A stretch of 64,000 nucleotides of DNA from Conus ventricosus (taxonomy: Eukaryota > Mollusca > Gastropoda > Neogastropoda > Conidae), in the NCBI GenBank assembly GCA_018398815.1, contig CM031610.1:33096083-33160082 (forward strand), written 5' to 3'. Position numbers and translations under genes: made by a program. Numbering within the stretch: the stretch's first letter is position 1; each line of letters opens with the position of its first letter. Of this stretch, positions 33,045 through 46,770 are shown in pieces. The notes beneath the pieces are model-generated. The model was not told the DNA's origin. It ran no database searches and saw only the letters and a list, made by a program, of their open reading frames with translations.

Positions 33045-34398
33045 TGTCAAGGAGCGTGAAACCTCTCACAAAAGGCATTAGACGCTTGGAGACAAAGGGA
33101 CATTGTATGTGGTATACAAATAGGTAATGACCAATTAACCAGGGTACCTTACCCACCGCACACGGCCGAAGTGGTCAGATGACAAACAACACCTAGGAGA
33201 GAGTTCGGACCTGCCTGGTGGCGAAAGGGGGAAGGGTTGTAACCACTACGACCTCGGGGCCCCAAGTGAGCGCTAAATGCTCGGTCAGCTGAGGTTCTTG
33301 TGTAAACAGTCAGTGAAGAGCAGGGTGCCTTGGATTTGTTCAGATGTATTGCCGTGGGTCACTGTGTTGGTTCTATTGTCAGGCTGGTTGAATGCGTGTG
33401 GAGGTTGTAGCAGCCCTCCTTAAGATAATTACTGTGTTAGTAACCACCGAAGTCGGCGGGAATGTTCGATGTCCATTGAGGCTAAGTGTGGTTTGCTAAT
33501 CAATTAGGTAGGGGTGTGTGTAAATGCTGATGTGTGTGGAATGTAGCGAGTGGAGAATTCAGGGTACTTGTGAACTAGGGGTTTGAGAAGCAGCGTGGAC
33601 AAAGGCATGACCCGAAGGGGAATCCTTTGTTTCCCTCCCTATATAAACTGAGGGAGAACAACGTGAGAGAACAACACCAGGAGAGAGAGAGAGAGAGAGA
33701 AGGCTGAGGAGAGAGAGAGAGAGGAGGAGAGGAGTGAGCAGGACAGAGAAAGGGTCGAGAGAAACGTGGTCTGGGAGATAGAAGAGACAGCTAAGTCTTA
33801 GGGTTGAAGACAAGCTGGAAGAGAAGGAAACTAAGTTTGAAGCCCAGAGGTGGGTGAAGACAGACAAACTGAATTTGAACCCAGAGGTGGTGAAGAAGAC
33901 GAAGAAGAAGAGTTCGACGTCGAGATCCCAGAGACGACCACGAAGACCCAGTCCTGAAGCCTGGAGCCAGTCAACCAAGGGCATCACCATCAAGCAGTGC
34001 TGAAGAAGACGTGAAGAGACTTTTTCAAGAACTGTTGATGTGGTTGACAGCGGTGGTTGTGTGTGTGAAAACCTGCCAGGTAAGAAGTCATTTTTATTAT
34101 AACCCGGGATTAGGAATATTGATCTTTTTATGTTCTGATAATTCATGTGTGTGATTTGATTGTTTCATGATTAATTTATAAGTAGCAAGAAATGCATTTC
34201 TTGTTTCTTTCAGTCGTGTTAGGAGAGAGACGAATGGCCGTGACATCCCATTCCCAGAGAAGGCGAATGTTGATGGCGCAATGAGTGTGCATAGGCGTGG
34301 TATGAGTGCAAAGATAACCTTGGTGTGTTAAACCTGACTAATAATACATCAAATTAGTGCACATTAACAATACCATCACATTTCCCCCGTCCGGGACA
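33045..34398 (+). repeat. Element 2, 3' LTR
   Basis: Matches the 5' LTR from TGTCAAGGAGCG to CCGTCCGGGACA, 1354 bp against 1348 bp. The TATA box at 33640 and the splice donor at 34077 are conserved. Confidence 0.95.
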
Positions 34399-35575
34399 CG
34401 GGTCATAGTGCCTCTGCCTCATTCTTCATTGACAGCATATAAACCTAAGCTTTGTATTATTTGTTGTCACAGGAACAAGTGGGGACCTACCGCTAATTTG
34501 TGACAGCTAGACTGGCCTCGTATTCTGTTCTGTCTGACACACCTAACAAATTCCATTTATTATTTATAATTTTGCTATTTATGAGACCGCTCCGTGACTT
34601 TTTTTTCACTGCTCAAGACAGCACACCTAATGCCTCTACTCTGTGGGTTGAATAACACACTAAGCTGTCTCCTTATTCTTTATTGACACTAGACCTAGTG
34701 TCTCTTATTCCTCGTTGTCATATTAGACCATTGCTCTTATTCCTCGATGACATATCAACCCTAGTGCCTCTTATTCCTCGTTGACATAATAGACTCGGGC
34801 CTTATTTCCTCGTTGACAAATAGACATAGTGTCTCTTATTCCTCGTTGACATATTAGCCTAGAGTCTCTTATTCCTTGTTGACATAATAGACAGTTGTCT
34901 CTTTATTCCTCGTGACATTATCAGACCTATTGTCACTTATTCCCTCGTTGACATAATAGAACAAGTGTCCCCTTATTTCCTCGTTGACATATCAACCAAG
35001 TGTCCTCTTATTCCTCGTTTGACATAATAGACTAGTGTCTCTATTCCTCGTTGACATGTAGACCAGTGCCTTCATTATTCCACGTTGAAGTAGCAGACCT
35101 AGAGCCATCTTATACCTTCTTTGACATATTAGACCTAGTGCCTTATTCCTCGGTACATATAGATCAGTGCCTCTTTCCCCTTGTTGACATATTAGACTGT
35201 GCCTCTTATCTTGTTGACATATCAGACCTAGTGTCTCTTATTCATTAATGTTGACATATAGACCAGTGCCATCTTATTCCATGTTACATAGACAACGTAG
35301 TGTCTCTATTCCTCGTTGACATATAGACCATGCCGCTTATTCTTGTTGACATAGCAGACCTAGTGTTCTCTTTTCTCGGTGAACATATTAGACCATGCCT
35401 CTATTCCTCGTCGACATATCAGACATATGCCTCTGATTCCTTTTGACATAGCAGACCTAGTGTCTCTTATGTCCATGTTGACATAGCAGGACCTAGTGTC
35501 TCTTATTCCTTGTGACATAATAGACCTTGTGTCTCTTATTCCTTGTTGACATAGCAAAACGTAACGGCCGCGTAC
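34399..35575. repeat. 34-38 bp minisatellite, copy A right part
   Basis: Array resumes after element 2. A third unit type (about 34 bp, with GACATATTAGACC and a TTCCTCGTT end) makes up most of 34690-35560, roughly two dozen degenerate units. The matching region in copy B has only about three. Confidence 0.9.
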
Positions 35576-38335
35576 TCTCTGTTATCGCAGTTAACCTGGC
35601 TTTTTAATTAACATTTTTTATTCTGTGGACATAAACCGACCTGCATCTTTGATTCGGTGTTGACATAGCAGACCTGCGCCCTCTCTTCATTTCTTTCCCT
35701 TGAATTTTCCATCACCGTTATTAACGGTTTTCTTCAGAGCTATGGTATTTAAAACAACATTTTTTGGTTAGTCTGAAGCAATAATCGCTAAAAACCTGAC
35801 AAAGACCATTCATCACAAAACTATTATTATTTTAGAAAGGATGCGCAGAATGTTGCGAAACCAAGAAGTCCGTAATGCAAGAGCAAAAAACTCAAAAACT
35901 GGTTTGATTTATCTACCTCTGTTGACATTGTAGACATTGCAGACCTGGTATTTTCTTATCCTATCGCTGTACCACAGCAACTGGTCATCCTGTTCTTGTT
36001 TGACTCAGGACAATCAGAGCAATCAGGTTCAAATTCACATGTTCATGTTTGACACAGACAATCAAGCGCTTTCAGTATCGAATTCACTGCATCAGACACA
36101 CCCATTAATCAACACTATACTGCATCCCTAGACGACAGTGGCGCAGGGTCTGCAGCTTGATAACCCTCATAAATGAATGTCTAGAAAAAATAAGAATAAG
36201 AACGGTCTCACTGAAACGACTAAGCAGCTGTCTGAAATAGGCATTGACCAAGCCGTGCTTGTTTGGACTTAACATCTTGGTAACATACTCTCTGCTACTA
36301 CTAAGCCTAGTGCGTGCTGCTCAACAGTGCATGCAATATGCGACAGCGTGCTCGCGATGTGAGTCGTGCACACGATTAAAAATATGAGCAAAATTGTACG
36401 TGTAAACATGTGTGTGCAGCCAAGCACACATACATGCATACGGGCGCGCGCGCGCGCTCTGCGCGTGTAGTGTGTGTGTGTGTGTGTGTGTGCGTGTGTT
36501 GGTGGTGTGTGCATATGTGTGTTCAGCATGCATGAATGTTTATGTATATGTACAATATGTAAGCCTGCATGTGATGGTATAATGTGACATATTAGGGAAA
36601 TGTTATTCAGAAGATGGTAGTTTTCCGTCTAAAGCAGTCTAAACGAGATGAAGAAAAAGATACAGTAACACAAATGGAGAAATCAGGGAATACATAAATT
36701 ACAAAAAAAAACGAAATCAAATCATCATCATCATCCTGTCTCATCATCTCGTCGTCATTAGTGTCCTCATTACATGTTCAAACACAATCTGCAGAGCTGT
36801 ATAAGTCCCTATGGTTTGGGAAACAGATATACCGTTCATTGAATCAGTGGAAAACAGCCAACCATCGCCTGCACCTTCCACTGCACCATGAGATTGGCAC
36901 ACCCACACCGGTACCAAAAAACAAACCCCTGCATTTTCCCTATCACCTCCACCCTCACCAACTATCTAAACATACTCTAACCAGTCGTGCATACGGACTG
37001 CACAATGCACTGCTCCAACCACTTCCTGTCCCCAACACAGTCCCACAGAAGGCATCAACAATCAGTGCCTACCAAGATAGAAGTCCTTAAGTACCTACGA
37101 TCTTGGTTGGGCGTACGACATGCCTGGTATAGCCGATCTCACAACCTCTTACACAAAGGTTTTGTTGTTTTTTGCATTCCACCACGCAACCCCCCCCCTC
37201 CCCGGCTCACCCCAATCCCCGCCCCCACCTCGCCCATCCTCCTTCCCCCACTTTGTTTTTCCCGGTCTCTCTGCTCCTCTTCCATCTCTCCTGCCGCCTT
37301 GAAAAAGGTAGTGCCAAACACACAGCATCACGCATGCACGCACACACCAAACACAGATGCACACCCCCATGTGCGATCATGCAAACTCATAGGGTAATTC
37401 ACAACTACAACTGTTCGCCATCTCTCTAATGTGCGCTTACTAATACACATGAACGTGTAGCAAACACGCAGGGATTCTGAGCGATACAAAAGTACCGTCT
37501 CGGTTAACAAGTGTCAGACATTTACGTTCTGTCATTGAAAAAAAAAAGAACACTGTCAGACTTTCATTTCGGAAAATCATAGGATTGTCTGTCTTGAGAT
37601 TAGCCGATATTTATTCAAGTCGGCAATGGTTTCTTTGCTATCTTTTTAGTCTCTCCGTGCCTCTCTATCAAGTCTTTTCATCTCTTGAGTCGGTCTGTAA
37701 GGCGTCCACAGTATGGTGGATTCGATCGTTTAAGTATGGGTGATTTCTGAATTTCTTATGGATCGGCCTAATTGTAATTCACTTGCTATTGTTGCCCACC
37801 ATGATATTCTGTCTCATTCTCTCTGAAAATCCCTTCATGCAAGGCAATACATCCATGATAGGTTTTACTCACCATGTGGAGGCTGCGCATTACTTCAAGT
37901 CAAAACCCGAACACTCCATTTCACATTCCCTTTTTTTTTTACAGAAGCTCCTGAGTCAGTCAGATCCCAGCTGTTTGATTTTGAAGCTATTTGGTAAGCT
38001 CAAGCAGTGGAATCCTGAGCCACTGGTTCTGTCCACTGAGACCGCACTGTGAATTTGCCTGCAACAAAGTCTTCCAGAGCTGTTTGGACAGTTTGCGTCA
38101 CCGTCTGCACTCAGCCAGGCTCACGTTAGTAGGTGGAGCCGTCAATCCATAAGCACGTCTTCAGTTTTGCAGATTCCCATCTGTATCTGAATTTCAAGGT
38201 TTTGGCTGTTTTCGATAGGATGGTGTATTTCGAGCTCCTGGCGCCACGTCCACTCTGGAACAGCGGTTCGAAGGGCCAGCGTAATTTTCCTTTTTCCTCG
38301 TTTTGTTTGAGTTCTGGTAACTAACAAAAGTCTAT
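35576..38335. other. Shared unique DNA, copy A (pairs with 61020-64000)
   Basis: Collinear with copy B, including a CG/TG microsatellite at 36440-36525, ATCATCATC near 36722 and a pyrimidine-rich stretch at 37190-37300. Short open frames (for example 36761-37090 and 37783-38052) are broken in copy B. No gene recognised. Confidence 0.55.
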
Positions 38336-40376
38336 TCTCATAAAATAACGAATGCTGGTAAGAAGTGGACCAGACTCCTAAAGCAATAGCAAGCCAGGCG
38401 GTATAGCGTTCCAGCTAGAATCTTGTCGAGGAGGGCAAGAACTTCGTAAAGCTTGAATGTCCCAACCCTGACAGTGTTCTTTTCCGTGATGTGGGTGCAT
38501 ATACACACTATGTGTCTACTCCTTCGCATACACTAGTGTCCTTACTCCTTACATATGCACACTAAGTGGCTCCCAAAGCTGAACGTGGCTCTGTGCCAAT
38601 TCTAACAAACGGTCCTTTGGAAAACTCATCGTGTGTAAGATCAATCAGTCATACAACTGTTTGTAGTGGCATTCAGGTAACCGGACTGCATAAAGCGATG
38701 CGACAATTCTGAAGATTTGAGATAATCGAACTGTTGTGCAGTTGCATACTGCAGCAAATCCAGCCGTCCAACCACAGATGCATTTACTACCTTGTCCTCT
38801 GTCCCCATGTTTCTGGACACCATTAGACCTTGGCCTTTTACCTTCTCCTTTACAGGGAGAAACACCCTAATATGTTCCTGACAAATACCATCGTCTGTTT
38901 AGGACCCTTGCATGTTCCTTCGTTACAGGGGAGAAACACCCTAATATGTTCCGACCAAATGGATCCATCGCCCGTGCTCAGAATTAAGAGCAAGCCGTGG
39001 CCGTCGGACGACGAATTTCAGATGCAGACACAGATAAACAGACATAAATTTACAGCCTGATCCCGATCGTTGTTCGTAGTATACCACTCTATGTCGTGGC
39101 ATCCGACAGCTGTCTAAAACTGTCACACTTCCTTTCAAAGAGAATAGCGACACTGGAGCAGTCTAGACCCATTGCTGAAAGAAGGGATGTCGACAGTGGG
39201 CACAGTGTGCACTTAGGCCATTATCCCCCCCGACTTTCACTTCCGAACTAAAAACAGGAAAGAAGGAGTACCACCCTCCCCAGCATATAGTAAATTAGAA
39301 GGAGAGCTAGAACTTGTAGAAGTGGTTGTAAAGAAACTGCATGTAGGATTCCCCTAACCCGGTGATAGTCCATGAAACGCCTGATACGAAGTAGACTTGC
39401 AGCGCATATTAGCCCATTAATTCAATATCTGATATTGGACAAACCCCAGCATCGGCCCTCAGGAGAAACGGTCTTCGGACTTCAGGAAGTACAGCAAAAC
39501 GAATGAAAATGTAAAGTGCAAACTGAAACGGCCAATGATTTGAAAATGGATGGCAAGGTGGTTCTAGACAAGTGGAAACCTAAGACACAGTTTCGACGAG
39601 TCAGCCGCAAATTCTAGCACTTTTCGGAGACTTCCTGTCTTGGACAGGTTTATGCCTAGAACCACACGGCTGATCACATCATCACAGATACCCGTATATT
39701 GATTCTCCCTCATGGTACAGACACTATGCCTCTGATTGTCCTGTTCACATGTACAGATGCTAATCAGTCCATTATTTGTAGGAAAGATTTACATTTTACC
39801 ATACAAAATTACAAAATTCTTTTTTTCATCTGTACATATCGCCGAATGTTTGGATTCTCATCCTAATAAATTCAGTTCACCTTAGTGAGTAGAAATGCCC
39901 ATAATTTCTTTGCTACACGTTCAAGTGTTCATGTAATACCTATAGTTTTGATACTATTTTAACATGGCCCGGTATTCATTTCTTATCAGCGCCCCAGTCA
40001 GTGTGGTGCTACGACCGCCGCAGAATGTTCAAAGCATACTGCAAGAAATTTTAAAAATTTAAATGTGACTAAGAAATTGACTTTGTAAAAAAAAAACCCA
40101 AAAGTTTGGCCCTCCTCTACAGCGGAATGGATTCCAGGATAACGAAAGAACGTCGAAAGTGAATGCACTGTGTCTTAGTAACGGGGGCAGAAGAAATAAA
40201 GTCATATTCCTTCCGCCCACAGATGTATGTTTGTCCACACATAAGCTGAGCCTACCTGAACACCTGGTTAACCAGTTGCACCGAGAGCAAAATCATCTGC
40301 AAACAATGAGCAGTCATTATCTCTTCTCTTCAGCACTTGTAGAGCACAACCTTATAGTGACCAAGATGATGATATA
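38336..40376. other. Unique DNA, nothing recognised
   Basis: Beyond the part of the shared block that the window covers. A short direct duplication lies at 38851-38958: the block GGGAGAAACACCCTAATATG appears at about 38857 and 38929. Degenerate units similar to the minisatellite occur near 38505-38575. Confidence 0.4.
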
Positions 40377-42401
40377 TTCACGACCGACCCCCGGAGTCTG
40401 CCCTGACAGGATCGGTCTTGATGGAGTGAAGGGAGTGACTGACCTCACACGCCTCGCAAGAGACCACACAAGAAAGATTACAATCCAATTACACCATTTA
40501 TTCACCCCCAACACACACATAGTCACAAATAAGCTTCCAACACACACAACATGCAACATATCACATTTAAGCGTTCCAATACACACAACATTCACATAGT
40601 ACAAAACAAGCCATTTCCCGCCCAATCACATTAACCATAATATAAATAACCGCGTTTCCAACACACGTTTCCTTTTGTGCTTCATGTGGTTCCCCTCACC
40701 CCTGTCTCTCTCCAAAGTCCTCTGAGAGTCACCGTGTCAAATCAGTGTCCCAAACCGGGCTTTTCTTGACAGAGTCCGTTCAATGCTGAACACCCTTGAC
40801 ACACACATATGGGGCACCAAATTGCACGACACAGAGCTAACCAAGCCATCACATGCGCTGCAGAGGTCCGTGGACATGGAGAACGCCTCCCTGGAGAGGC
40901 GTTGTCCCTGATGTCCCGGACAGGGGTTAGGACCATCCCAGCAAGCCCACGGTGCTCCTCACGCTGAGAGCCGCGGGCCACCAACAGCGCAAAGCTTCGG
41001 GTGGAAGCCTCCCGGGAGGAGAGAATACGGACGGAACTGGAAGAAAGAAGAAAGGGTACTGAACCCCCCGCAGTCAGTACGGTCTGAAATTTCTGCTTAA
41101 TCCTAACAGCCACCGCATGGTGGGCAGGGAGGTGTTTGGCAGACTACTTATACACCAGCTCAACCACAGACCAGACATACACAGTAAACAAACCAAATGT
41201 GGAATGTTCGCTAAAGGCCTCCTCACACGAGCAGGTAAAGATTACAATTAACAGGCTAAATAAACGAATAGCAATTTATATCTTCATCCTTTCCTCACTC
41301 ACGTTCAACATTTTCCTTTCTTAGAACTGAACTAGTACAGCAACCATTGCCTTTATAACTGCCACCACAATAGCCAATAATCATAATCAATGGCACGATT
41401 ACCCCACATTTTTAAGTAAACATTTCACAAATAACAATCCTCCATCCACGCATCCCAATGACTAATCACGCGTACGCACGCTCGCAAACAACAAAACACT
41501 CGTTCCCTTGCAACCACAAACACAGACGTGCCGAAGAATAAAGACCGGTGATGTGGACAGGGGCGGACGAGCGAGACCAAGAAAGTATCCAACCCTAAAT
41601 CACCAGGTTTTTTTTTTCTCCCATCCCCAACCAACTAACAGCATCACAGATCTTTGAAAGAAAAATTTGGATATAATTAGAATGGCCAGGTTAAAGATTA
41701 AAATTAACCAGAAAAAGTGGTCCAAACAATATGTCTTTTATAATTTTGAACAAAGGAAATTGCGCAAAAAGAAGAATTACGGCTAACACAAAAAAAAACC
41801 AAACAAACCACGAAAACTGAATGGCTTACCAAGCTACCCGTGGGTGACCCAAAGGGGCGGGTCAAGTGAACTCTCTGCCCCTGTCCAGTCGAGAGACCAG
41901 CAGAAGCAGATGCGGTAAAGATGACGTGACTCCCTCCCTACAGTCCGACCTGCAGTGAGAAGGTAACGAACCGTACCTTAGGCGATGTGGTAAGAGAACC
42001 AAAACTGAGCGGCCTCCCAGGGACATCTTCCAGCTTGAGTGAAAGAAAACCTGTCCTAACCGATGGCCAGCCACATGCACCTACGTCACAGAGGAAATAC
42101 CTCAAGCCAAGAGGAATGCTGCACACGTGCGGCAGGTAAAAAACTAGCGAGAGGGCCGATAGAGACAGCCAGTTATCAAGAGAAAGGTACACAGCCACCC
42201 GTGAACCTCATGATGAATTGCACGGGCAGTGAAAATTAGAGAGAGAGAGAGGAAAGTAAACCTAACCTGAGCTGAACTACTTTAAGGTGCAACACACCAC
42301 AACCAAATTAAGGGACTTGATACACGACAAACAACAACGACAATAAATAAATGACAAATCCAACCACCCTAGATGGGCCAATCGGTCATAGGACCGTGAC
42401 A
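40377..42401 (-). repeat. Solo LTR-like repeat, complete copy
   Basis: Flanked by the direct repeat ATATA (40372-40376 and 42402-42406). Read on the minus strand it begins TGTCACGGTCC and ends GGTCGTGAA, near-palindromic ends of the TG...CA type common in LTRs, with one or two end bases altered. An AATAAA signal lies on the minus strand near 40500 (plus-strand TTTATT). A second copy of the inner part lies at 1-1084. No internal coding domain is seen. A long solo LTR is my best reading; a non-autonomous element is an alternative. Confidence 0.5.
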
Positions 42402-42406
42402 ATATA

Positions 42407-43142
42407 CTGTCCACACAGTTTCATATTTTTCAACATGCCAGTGATGCTGTATCGAGTGTCACTCAACTTCCCCAACTACCAGCGCATTCGGGGACTGGGC
42501 TAACCTTATTTTTCTTGACGCCATTTGTGACCTAGGCGTTCATCGTTCTCAATTCCTCGTCAATTTCTTTGTGTAATATGTCCTTTATTTCCAAGTACCA
42601 ACGCGTTTGGAATGGTGTCGAATTGTATCAAAGCAAAATCCACATTTCACATAAGCGGGTATGGTTCCACATTTCAATGAGGGGTTTTAATACAAAATCA
42701 ATATCCCCATCAGACCCTTCCACAAACTCACTCACATAAGTCAAAGAACTATCCCCCAATGCTTATTTCATGGACGCCATTTTAAACTACACTCATTCAG
42801 TGTTCTTAACAACAAACAGGAGGCAAATATAGCATAGTTTTTTAGCATGCACAAGTGCACTGTCATTTTTATACCTTTTTGGTGGAGTATTGCTTGGACT
42901 GGCAGTTGTAAGGAAAAAAAAAACACGGATTACTTAATATTCATGAAAAATAGAGTAAAAGTATAATTCCTCACAGGATACGTAAAAATCTATGCAAAGT
43001 AGTAAGACGTCATACTGTATATTTCTTCTTTATAATTAGATAACATGTACAAAAAAAGGAAAAATGTAATGCCAGAAAACAAGAAAATTTATGATTGAAG
43101 TATGATTAACTTTAAACACCCTCGATCTCCTCACCTCTTTGC
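42407..43142. other. Unique AT-rich DNA, nothing recognised
   Basis: No repeat structure or coding signal was found. Confidence 0.4.
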
Positions 43143-43156
43143 CCCAACACACACAC

Positions 43157-43195
<39 letters not shown>

Positions 43196-43322
43196 ACACA
43201 CACCACACAACACACACACACACACACACACACCTCACACACACAAACACACACACACACACTAACTAACTAACTAACTAACTCACTAAATAACTAACTA
43301 ACTAACTAACTAACTACCTAAC
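43143..43322. repeat. (CA)n followed by (CTAA)n
   Basis: About 115 bp of CA repeats run directly into about 14 CTAA/CTAACTAA units. Confidence 0.92.
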
Positions 43323-43474
43323 AATTGATCTAACTACTTACTACCTAACCTTAATAACAAGTTGAGGATGTATATTCGAGCATATATACAGCATCAGTGC
43401 AGTGGTGATTGATTTACGTGTTACAAGGGAAGTGGAGTCTAGTGATCACTCTATTACATGTTCTGCCGTCCCAT

Positions 43475-43477
<3 letters not shown>

Positions 43478-43527
<50 letters not shown>

Positions 43528-43529
43528 GT

Positions 43530-43616
<87 letters not shown>

Positions 43617-43645
43617 AAAGTCAGCAGACAGACAGAGAGAGAGAG
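43478..43645. repeat. (GA)n array
   Basis: Long GA microsatellite with a few interruptions. Open frames through it encode only Arg-Glu repeats. Confidence 0.95.
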
Positions 43646-45620
43646 GAAGAAGGGGGGGTGGAGGATGGTGGAACCTAACCCGCTTAATAGTAGTCTCCCG
43701 GAAAGAAGCTGATTACTACAGTCGTCATTACAGCCACACCAATAGTAAACAAACTACACTGTAAATACAAAATTTCTAGTAATTACAGTAAAAAAGCAGT
43801 AGCATTTTAAAGAAAACACCATTATGGTACATTGATCATAACATGTTCGAAAATCCAAGATGACGTTTCCTAAATCATAGAAAGAGTTAAAAAAAAAAAG
43901 GGTACATACCATCTCCCTCCAGCCTCTTTCTTAATTAATGCTAAAACTGTATAGACCTAACAGAGAAAAGGCTGAACTATTTGAAGATACTACTTTCGCT
44001 TCCAATGATCAAGCTGAACATTTGTCTCAGCTGAAATAATAATGAGGAAGCATTTGGAAGATAAATGTAAAAACTCGAGCAGCTTAGCAACACTTCAATA
44101 CATAAACACAAACCTAACAATGCGAGAACTCTGAGCTTCTCATTTGATACGCATAAAAGGATGTAAGTTCGCCATGGGTTTCAGATCTTATCTCTTTTTA
44201 GAAAAATCAAGCATTTTCTGTGAAGGGTCCTGTGATCAATGTTGTCGGATTTCTTTCAGGCATGTTGAATGCTGGGATACTCACCACCGACTAAAAAGAA
44301 AACCTCCCTTACCCATCCTGAAAGAAGGGAAAACCGAATTAATGTCCCTCTTAGTTTCGCGACCCATTTCTTGACACCTCACATTGAAAACATTTTTGGA
44401 TACAGAACAGAAAATATCTCTGTGAAAAATGGAGTCATGCCTCATTTTAGGCTGATTTTAGGAGGAGCAGAGAAATGGAGACCACACTGTCCCTTTAACA
44501 ACAAAACCCCATGTGAAAGAGGCTTAAAGCGTCAGCGACACTCAACCCTAGCAACAATTTTGATGTTCACTGAGCCTATGATTCATATGGCACTCTAAAT
44601 TATTGTACAAATGCATATGAAATCGGGATATGGGGTCGTTTCTTTCTTTCAGTTTTTTTAAAATATTTCCTACGGCACCGAACGCTCTAGTCAATCTACA
44701 ATGAGTATTATACAGTTCTAAAAACTTTGGACATGTGTCGTCAAAAGGAAGTGTGATTCACTCCCACACCAATGCTTGTATGATATACAAATCAGGTTTA
44801 ATGCAAAAGTGCTACACATAGGCCTTTTGCCAATGACTCGCCCTCCGGAAAACTAAAACGGGCAATTAGGTTTAAAAATAAAACCCAAAGAAATAAAATC
44901 ATTTGAACAAGTATTAGTTTGAACAAAATCATCATCATACAGAATCAAATGGGTTCGATCTGTCCCTGCACACCAAGTGTTTTGGGTTGTTTTTAGAAGA
45001 CTACTGTTTTCTTGCAGTCAAGAGGCTGTCATTAATACGGTTGATGATACGTTAAATACTCTAAACAAAGCGAGTTAAGTTTTTTCAGAGTATCTTCCAT
45101 CATAAACTTTTTGAGTAAACCATATTGAATTACTCATAGGTAAAAATGCATTATGTCGACACTGTATGGTATACCTCGATTAGCTGGGTTCTAATCTTGA
45201 GATTATGCCGAGTGTGGTTGAACCCCAGTTCCAGTATGAACTGGATAGAGTCTGGCACATTTGGCTTTTTTTTTTGATCTAATTAAGTCTCATCCACCCA
45301 GAAGAGCCTTTTAACCTCCCCCCACCACTGCCTCGCTTCCCAACAGCTATTATAAAATCGTAATCGTTTAAAATGTTCTTCTAAGAAATGTAGCATCAGT
45401 ACGGCTCTGCGTTTAATTTGCCGTTAGTAAGCAAGGCTTCTCTTATTCTTTATCCCACTCTCCCCCTCCCCTTCCCCTTCTCACTACCCAGAAAGACCAC
45501 AGGCTGTTCGACTCGTACGAGTAATAATTATTCAACCTTTCCATACCTCGAATGATCGCTATTCTCCCTTGCGCTACACATAATTGTGGCCATAAATAAT
45601 TTATTCGTTATATACTATAA
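43646..45620. other. Unique AT-rich DNA, nothing recognised
   Basis: The frames at 44144-44374 and 44269-44598 lack any recognisable domain and overlap each other. I do not call them genes. Confidence 0.4.
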
Positions 45621-45797
45621 TCGTGTGTGTGAGTGTGTGTGGTGTGTGGTGTGTGTGTGTGTGTGTTTGTTGGTGTGTTGGTGGTGTGTTGTGTGTGTGT
45701 GTGCGTGCGTTTGTGTGCGGTGCGAGCGTGCGAGTGAGTGTGGTGTGGGATGTGTGTGTGTGGTGTGTGTGTGTGTTGTGTGTGGTGTGTGTGTATT

Positions 45798-45869
<72 letters not shown>

Positions 45870-46549
45870 GCGCGGCGCCGCGAATGGTTTTGTGTGTCCA
45901 ATATGTTGACTTTGTGTGTGTTGGTGTGTGTGAGTGTGTGTGTGGTGTGTGTGTATGTGTGTGTGTGTGTTGTGCGTGCGTGCGGTGCGTGCGTGCGTGC
46001 GTGTCGGGTGTGGTGTGTGCGTACGTGTTGTGAGTGCGTGCGTGTGTTGTGGTGTGGTGTGTTATTGGGGAATCTGTGTGTGAGTGCGCGCGCGCGCGCG
46101 AATGTTTTGTTGTGTCAATTAGTGTACTTTGTGTGTGTTGGTGGTTGTTTGTATGTGTGTGTGTGTGCGTGCGAGCGTTCGTGCGTCGTGCGGCGTGCGT
46201 TGCGGTGGCGTGCGTGCGTGCGTGCGTGTGTGTGGTGGTTGGGTGTGTTTGTGTGTTATTGGTGAATCTTTGTGTGTGAGTGCGCGCCGCGCGCCCGCGC
46301 GTATGTGTATGTGTGTCAATTAATGTTTTGACTTTTGTGTGCGTGTGCGGTGTGTGTGTGTGGCGCGCGTCGCGCGCGCGAATGTTTTTTGTGTGTCAAT
46401 TATGGTGGACTTTGTGTGTGTGTGCGTGCGTGTGTGCTGCGTGCGTGCGGTGTGTGTGTGTGTGTGTGCTGGCGATGTGTGTAAGTGGTGGAGGTGCGAG
46501 TGCGTGCTGCGTGTGTCCGGTGTGTGTGTGTGTGTGTGGTGTGTGTGTG

Positions 46550-46581
<32 letters not shown>

Positions 46582-46668
46582 ATTTTGGGGGGGGGGGGGC
46601 GCGCACATGTTATGTGCGCGAGCGCGCGCGTGAGTGGTGTTTCGCGTGCGGCGTGTGTGTATTATATT
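45621..46668. repeat. Complex TG/TGCG satellite with embedded core
   Basis: About 1 kb of TG/GT repeats punctuated by four copies of a core: a GCGC tract, AATGTTTTGTGTGTCAAT and a GACTTTGTGTGTG block. The copies lie at about 45880, 46085, 46285 and 46370, and a fifth GCGC tract at 46599-46630. The spacing of roughly 90-210 bp suggests a higher-order unit. Confidence 0.85.
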
Positions 46669-46770
46669 TCTTTTCTTTAAAAATGCATTCTAATATAATG
46701 TTTTCCGAAATGTCAGTACACCTAAAAGGTTAAAACTGACAAAAAAGTGGAGTCCAGTCAGTCCGTATGT

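Larger units (their letters stand above)
26149..34398 (+). mobile_element. LTR retrotransposon 2, Ty3-type with integrase before reverse transcriptase
   Basis: An 8250-bp element with near-identical LTRs (26149-27496 and 33045-34398), a primer-binding site next to the 5' LTR and a polypurine tract next to the 3' LTR. Coding order is gag, two protease-like units, integrase, RT, RNase H. It lies inside the minisatellite; CGGAC before it and CGGGT after it are a likely 5-bp target duplication with errors. Copy B has no insertion at the matching place in the array (about 60600-60640). Frameshifts are frequent, but LTR similarity suggests a recent insertion. Confidence 0.95.

Noticed and set aside
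40159..40599. Open frame of 146 codons with a Thr/His-rich end
   Set aside because: It runs across the boundary of the solo LTR-like repeat and has no recognisable domain.
43261..43322. (CTAA)n as a telomere-like repeat
   Set aside because: Animal telomeres are usually TTAGGG. The tract is short, interrupted and continuous with a CA microsatellite.
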